From: Puffinus mauretanicus
Taxonomy: Eukaryota > Chordata > Aves > Procellariiformes > Procellariidae
DNA length: 64,000 nucleotides
NCBI GenBank assembly: GCA_023333565.1
Contig: JAJKFH010002273.1
Span: forward strand, 186,001 to 250,000
Reading direction: 5' to 3'
Position 1 is the first letter of the stretch. Every line of letters begins with the position of its first letter. Below, one piece after another: positions 61,704-64,000 of this stretch. The notes beneath the pieces were generated by a model, which did no database searches, was not told the DNA's origin, and worked only from the letters and a program-made list of their open reading frames with translations. The position numbers and the translations under genes were made by a program.

Positions 61704-63204
61704 TTGTCACTGTGATTGTTGGGGAACAGTGATAAAGAGATGGGGAGGAAGATGTAAACCTGTAATACTTTAAAAGATATATGGTGGGAAATACTGTTGA
61801 TGTGCTGTTCCTTATTTATTTATTAAGTTGAGATAATTCCCACCACAAGTTTATTGTGTGTATAGTAAAGGGGGTGCTCTTCATGTAGATTTCTGTGGAA
61901 GGTAGCGAGTATTGATATGACAGATCATCTGGTAGGTCCACACTTTACTGCCCATGAAACAAACTGAGGAGAGAAGAGCACAAGATTACATACACCTATA
62001 TAACACATACAAAATGTATTTAACGTCACAGGATGGGGTACCAGATGTAACACATTAATGTATTTAGACTGGTGCAAGGTGAATAACTCTTAGCTTAGCA
62101 GTGAGGTATGAAGCTTTTGTCAACTCCATGTTCAGAGATTGGGGTTGGATTAGTTAGGGTTTCTGGGTTTTTATCCAGAGCTTTTGCAGAGTCTTTTTCA
62201 ATAGCCAAACATGAACTTCCTATTCTGTTCCTTTATCCACAAACCATAATAACATTACAATGGACTTTTAATGCTTGTATAGCACTTTGAGATCAGTGTT
62301 TTGAGTGAAAGTTGCTGCATGTTTACTGATTTGTTCCTATGAAATGGCCCTGGGGCACCTGAGTACAACCATAGAGGTGTATTGGAACAAGGGAAAGCAG
62401 AATCTGGTCTGAGAGTACTAGCTGCTATTTTAGTAACACCAGTGATCCGTAAAGAACATCCATTAGTCTCCTATTCCACTCACTTTACAATAAATGTTTT
62501 TGGTGACACATTCTTATTAAAGTTTTCTGGGATTTAGTTGTTCTTGTGGCTCTAAAAATCAGAGGAGAGGGTATTTAGTAGTAGCAGGTGTTAGCAAACT
62601 ATTATTACTAAGCTCTTTCAGAAACAATTTATGATCTATTTTATAGATCCTACCACGCTCATGGATCTAAGCTTCATTCTTGATGCAATTGACCAAACTA
62701 AGCCTTGTGAAGGCAGTAACAAGGCATAGGAAGGGGTCGTTTTTCAGAAGAAAGATTCTTTAAGCAAGTGAGAAAATGAGGAGAAAGAAACAGGATGACA
62801 CTATACTGGTGTTAGTAAACCCAGCTGATCAATAACCTTATTATTAGAAAAGGCTAAAATTTCCCACTCCAGGAGTTTTTTGTACAAACACCATTATAAG
62901 TGGGCAAGTGTAAAAACTGGAGCTTGTGGGTAGGAATAAGGGAAACAGCACGGTGTTTGAGATTTCAGGCCATTCATTATTTACAAAACGCTTGTGGCTG
63001 GCAATGTTAATTACTTGACTTCTAAAGAAAGCGGAGGGATTGTTTTGTTTTTTAGTTTAGCAAAAGCCCTTTACTACATAGCATTATTTATGTGTTTGCA
63101 AGGATGCGAACTTGTCAGTTGATCTTATTTTATTTAAAAGCTAAAATCATTACAAGTTGATGAAGCAATAGTTCAGGTGTACAACAGCTGTTGGGGAGCC
63201 TCAG

Positions 63205-63375
63205 ATAAAGAAGCGTTCAAAACCCCTGCCGGAGCTACGCTTGCCATTGCAAGGAACTGAGGGAGCCTGCCGGTCCCGTGGTGAGTGTGTTTCGCACCAC
63301 GGGGCAACGAGCTGGCCGATATCAGACGCGGTCTCTGCTGAAGCCTGCACAAATAACAGAGAAAGAACGTGTTGC
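63205..63375 (+). promoter_or_regulatory. Mini CpG island with possible first-exon donor
   Basis: About 12 CpGs in 160 bp, close to the unsuppressed expectation, in AT-rich CpG-poor flanks. CCCGTG|GTGAGT (GT at 63281) is a consensus-like plus-strand donor inside it, so a short first exon starting near 63180-63210 is plausible. The donor lies in the left arm of a perfect 9-bp hairpin (CCCGTGGTG 63275-63283 with CACCACGGG 63295-63303). ORFs across the area on both strands are short and overlapping. An unmethylated promoter or conserved enhancer is inferred from CpG retention; no TATA box was seen. Confidence 0.4.
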
Positions 63376-64000
63376 TGTTGTTTGACAGCCACTGGTAAAT
63401 TATGCCTCTTACCTGTAAACTCTCTAAATCCCCTTTCAGCATCTCACAAAGAACAATAATTGTTTATTGATCTAAACGTTAACAATGTATTGCTTGTTCT
63501 TCAATAAGGTCTAGAAATGTAACTCAAGGGCAATAACTGCTTTGGATAAACAACAGACTTGACGGATGTGTGGCTTTTTTTTTTTTCCTTTTTCTAAAAT
63601 ATAAGCATATAGTTTAAGCATTTTGTTGTTATCTTGATGTAATCATTGTACGCATGTGTATCTGTATGGGCTAGTGTCTGTCTATCTTCCGAAGAGTCAT
63701 TTTTCTCAACAGTGTTTAATACTTCCCCATAAGTGTCTGTTTTGAAGCACAGCAAAATGCAGAACTGTGTTTCAAATCATTCTTTTTATGTTCCTGCAAC
63801 ATCTGTGCTTTGTCAGCCACTCAGATGTTATATGCAAAAATAAAAAGCAAGGTGATGCAAGATAAAACACACGGCAGCATAAACACCAGTGGAGAAATTT
63901 TCCATACGCTACCAGCATTTTGTGTGTACTAGGTGGGCACATATAAGCAGAAACAGAATATTTCTGGATAACAATCAGTCACACTTAAAGAGGAATGTAA

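Noticed and set aside
61699..61830. Minus-strand processed pseudogene next to the poly-T
   Set aside because: The nearest polyadenylation-signal complement is too far from the tail and no gene-like frame was recognised.

Overview
This window looks like vertebrate, almost certainly avian, nuclear DNA. The clearest clue is a CR1 LINE 3' end at about 11777-12089, with the bird/reptile-type terminus ATTCTATGATT. The rest fits that origin: AT-rich sequence, few CpGs, many homopolymer runs and short microsatellites, no operon-like gene packing, and no long open reading frame with a recognisable domain. The longest six-frame ORFs (about 100-139 codons, many without ATG) are about what chance gives in 64 kb. 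No protein family was recognised, so no gene symbols are given.

The most likely setting is a long intron or an intergenic 'gene desert'. What can be supported is a scatter of exon-like modules, each a pyrimidine tract plus AG and a downstream consensus 5' splice site. Plus-strand candidates are 1202-1424, 8610-8717, 16330-16407, 21529-21650, 25964-26074, 29005-29180, 30777-30875, 45099-45286 and 60310-60376 (open to 60678). Minus-strand candidates are 24954-25202, which encodes a hydrophobic membrane-like segment, and 50413-50630. Vertebrate introns hold many decoy exons, so each is a hypothesis; those at 60310, 21529, 25964, 29005 and 24954 have the best signals.

Local GC/CpG-richer patches stand out from the AT-rich background: 26700-27230 (with a CTCF-like core), 50120-50460, 53860-54320, 60340-60720 and, most strikingly, 63205-63375. 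The last is a miniature CpG island with a GTGAGT donor inside a perfect hairpin. Other features are three perfect short tandem duplications (19, 36 and 13 bp), long perfect palindromes (22, 22 and 18 bp), a 55-bp uninterrupted alternating purine-pyrimidine tract, G-quadruplex-type runs, a 13-bp-stem hairpin, four similar poly-A to A/C tracts, and poly-T runs of 29 and 53.

Layout: 1-11.7 kb is AT-rich with microsatellites and two exon candidates; 11.8-12.1 kb is the CR1; 12.1-22 kb is AT-rich with two exon candidates; 22-31 kb is the most feature-dense and GC-richer part; 31-50 kb is mostly featureless AT-rich DNA; 50-54.4 kb has two CpG patches; 54.4-60 kb has the hairpin, simple repeats and a G4 tract; 60-64 kb has an exon-like ORF, a long poly-T and the terminal CpG mini-island. 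I found no rRNA, tRNA, CRISPR or provirus, and no evidence of a new enzymatic or defence system.
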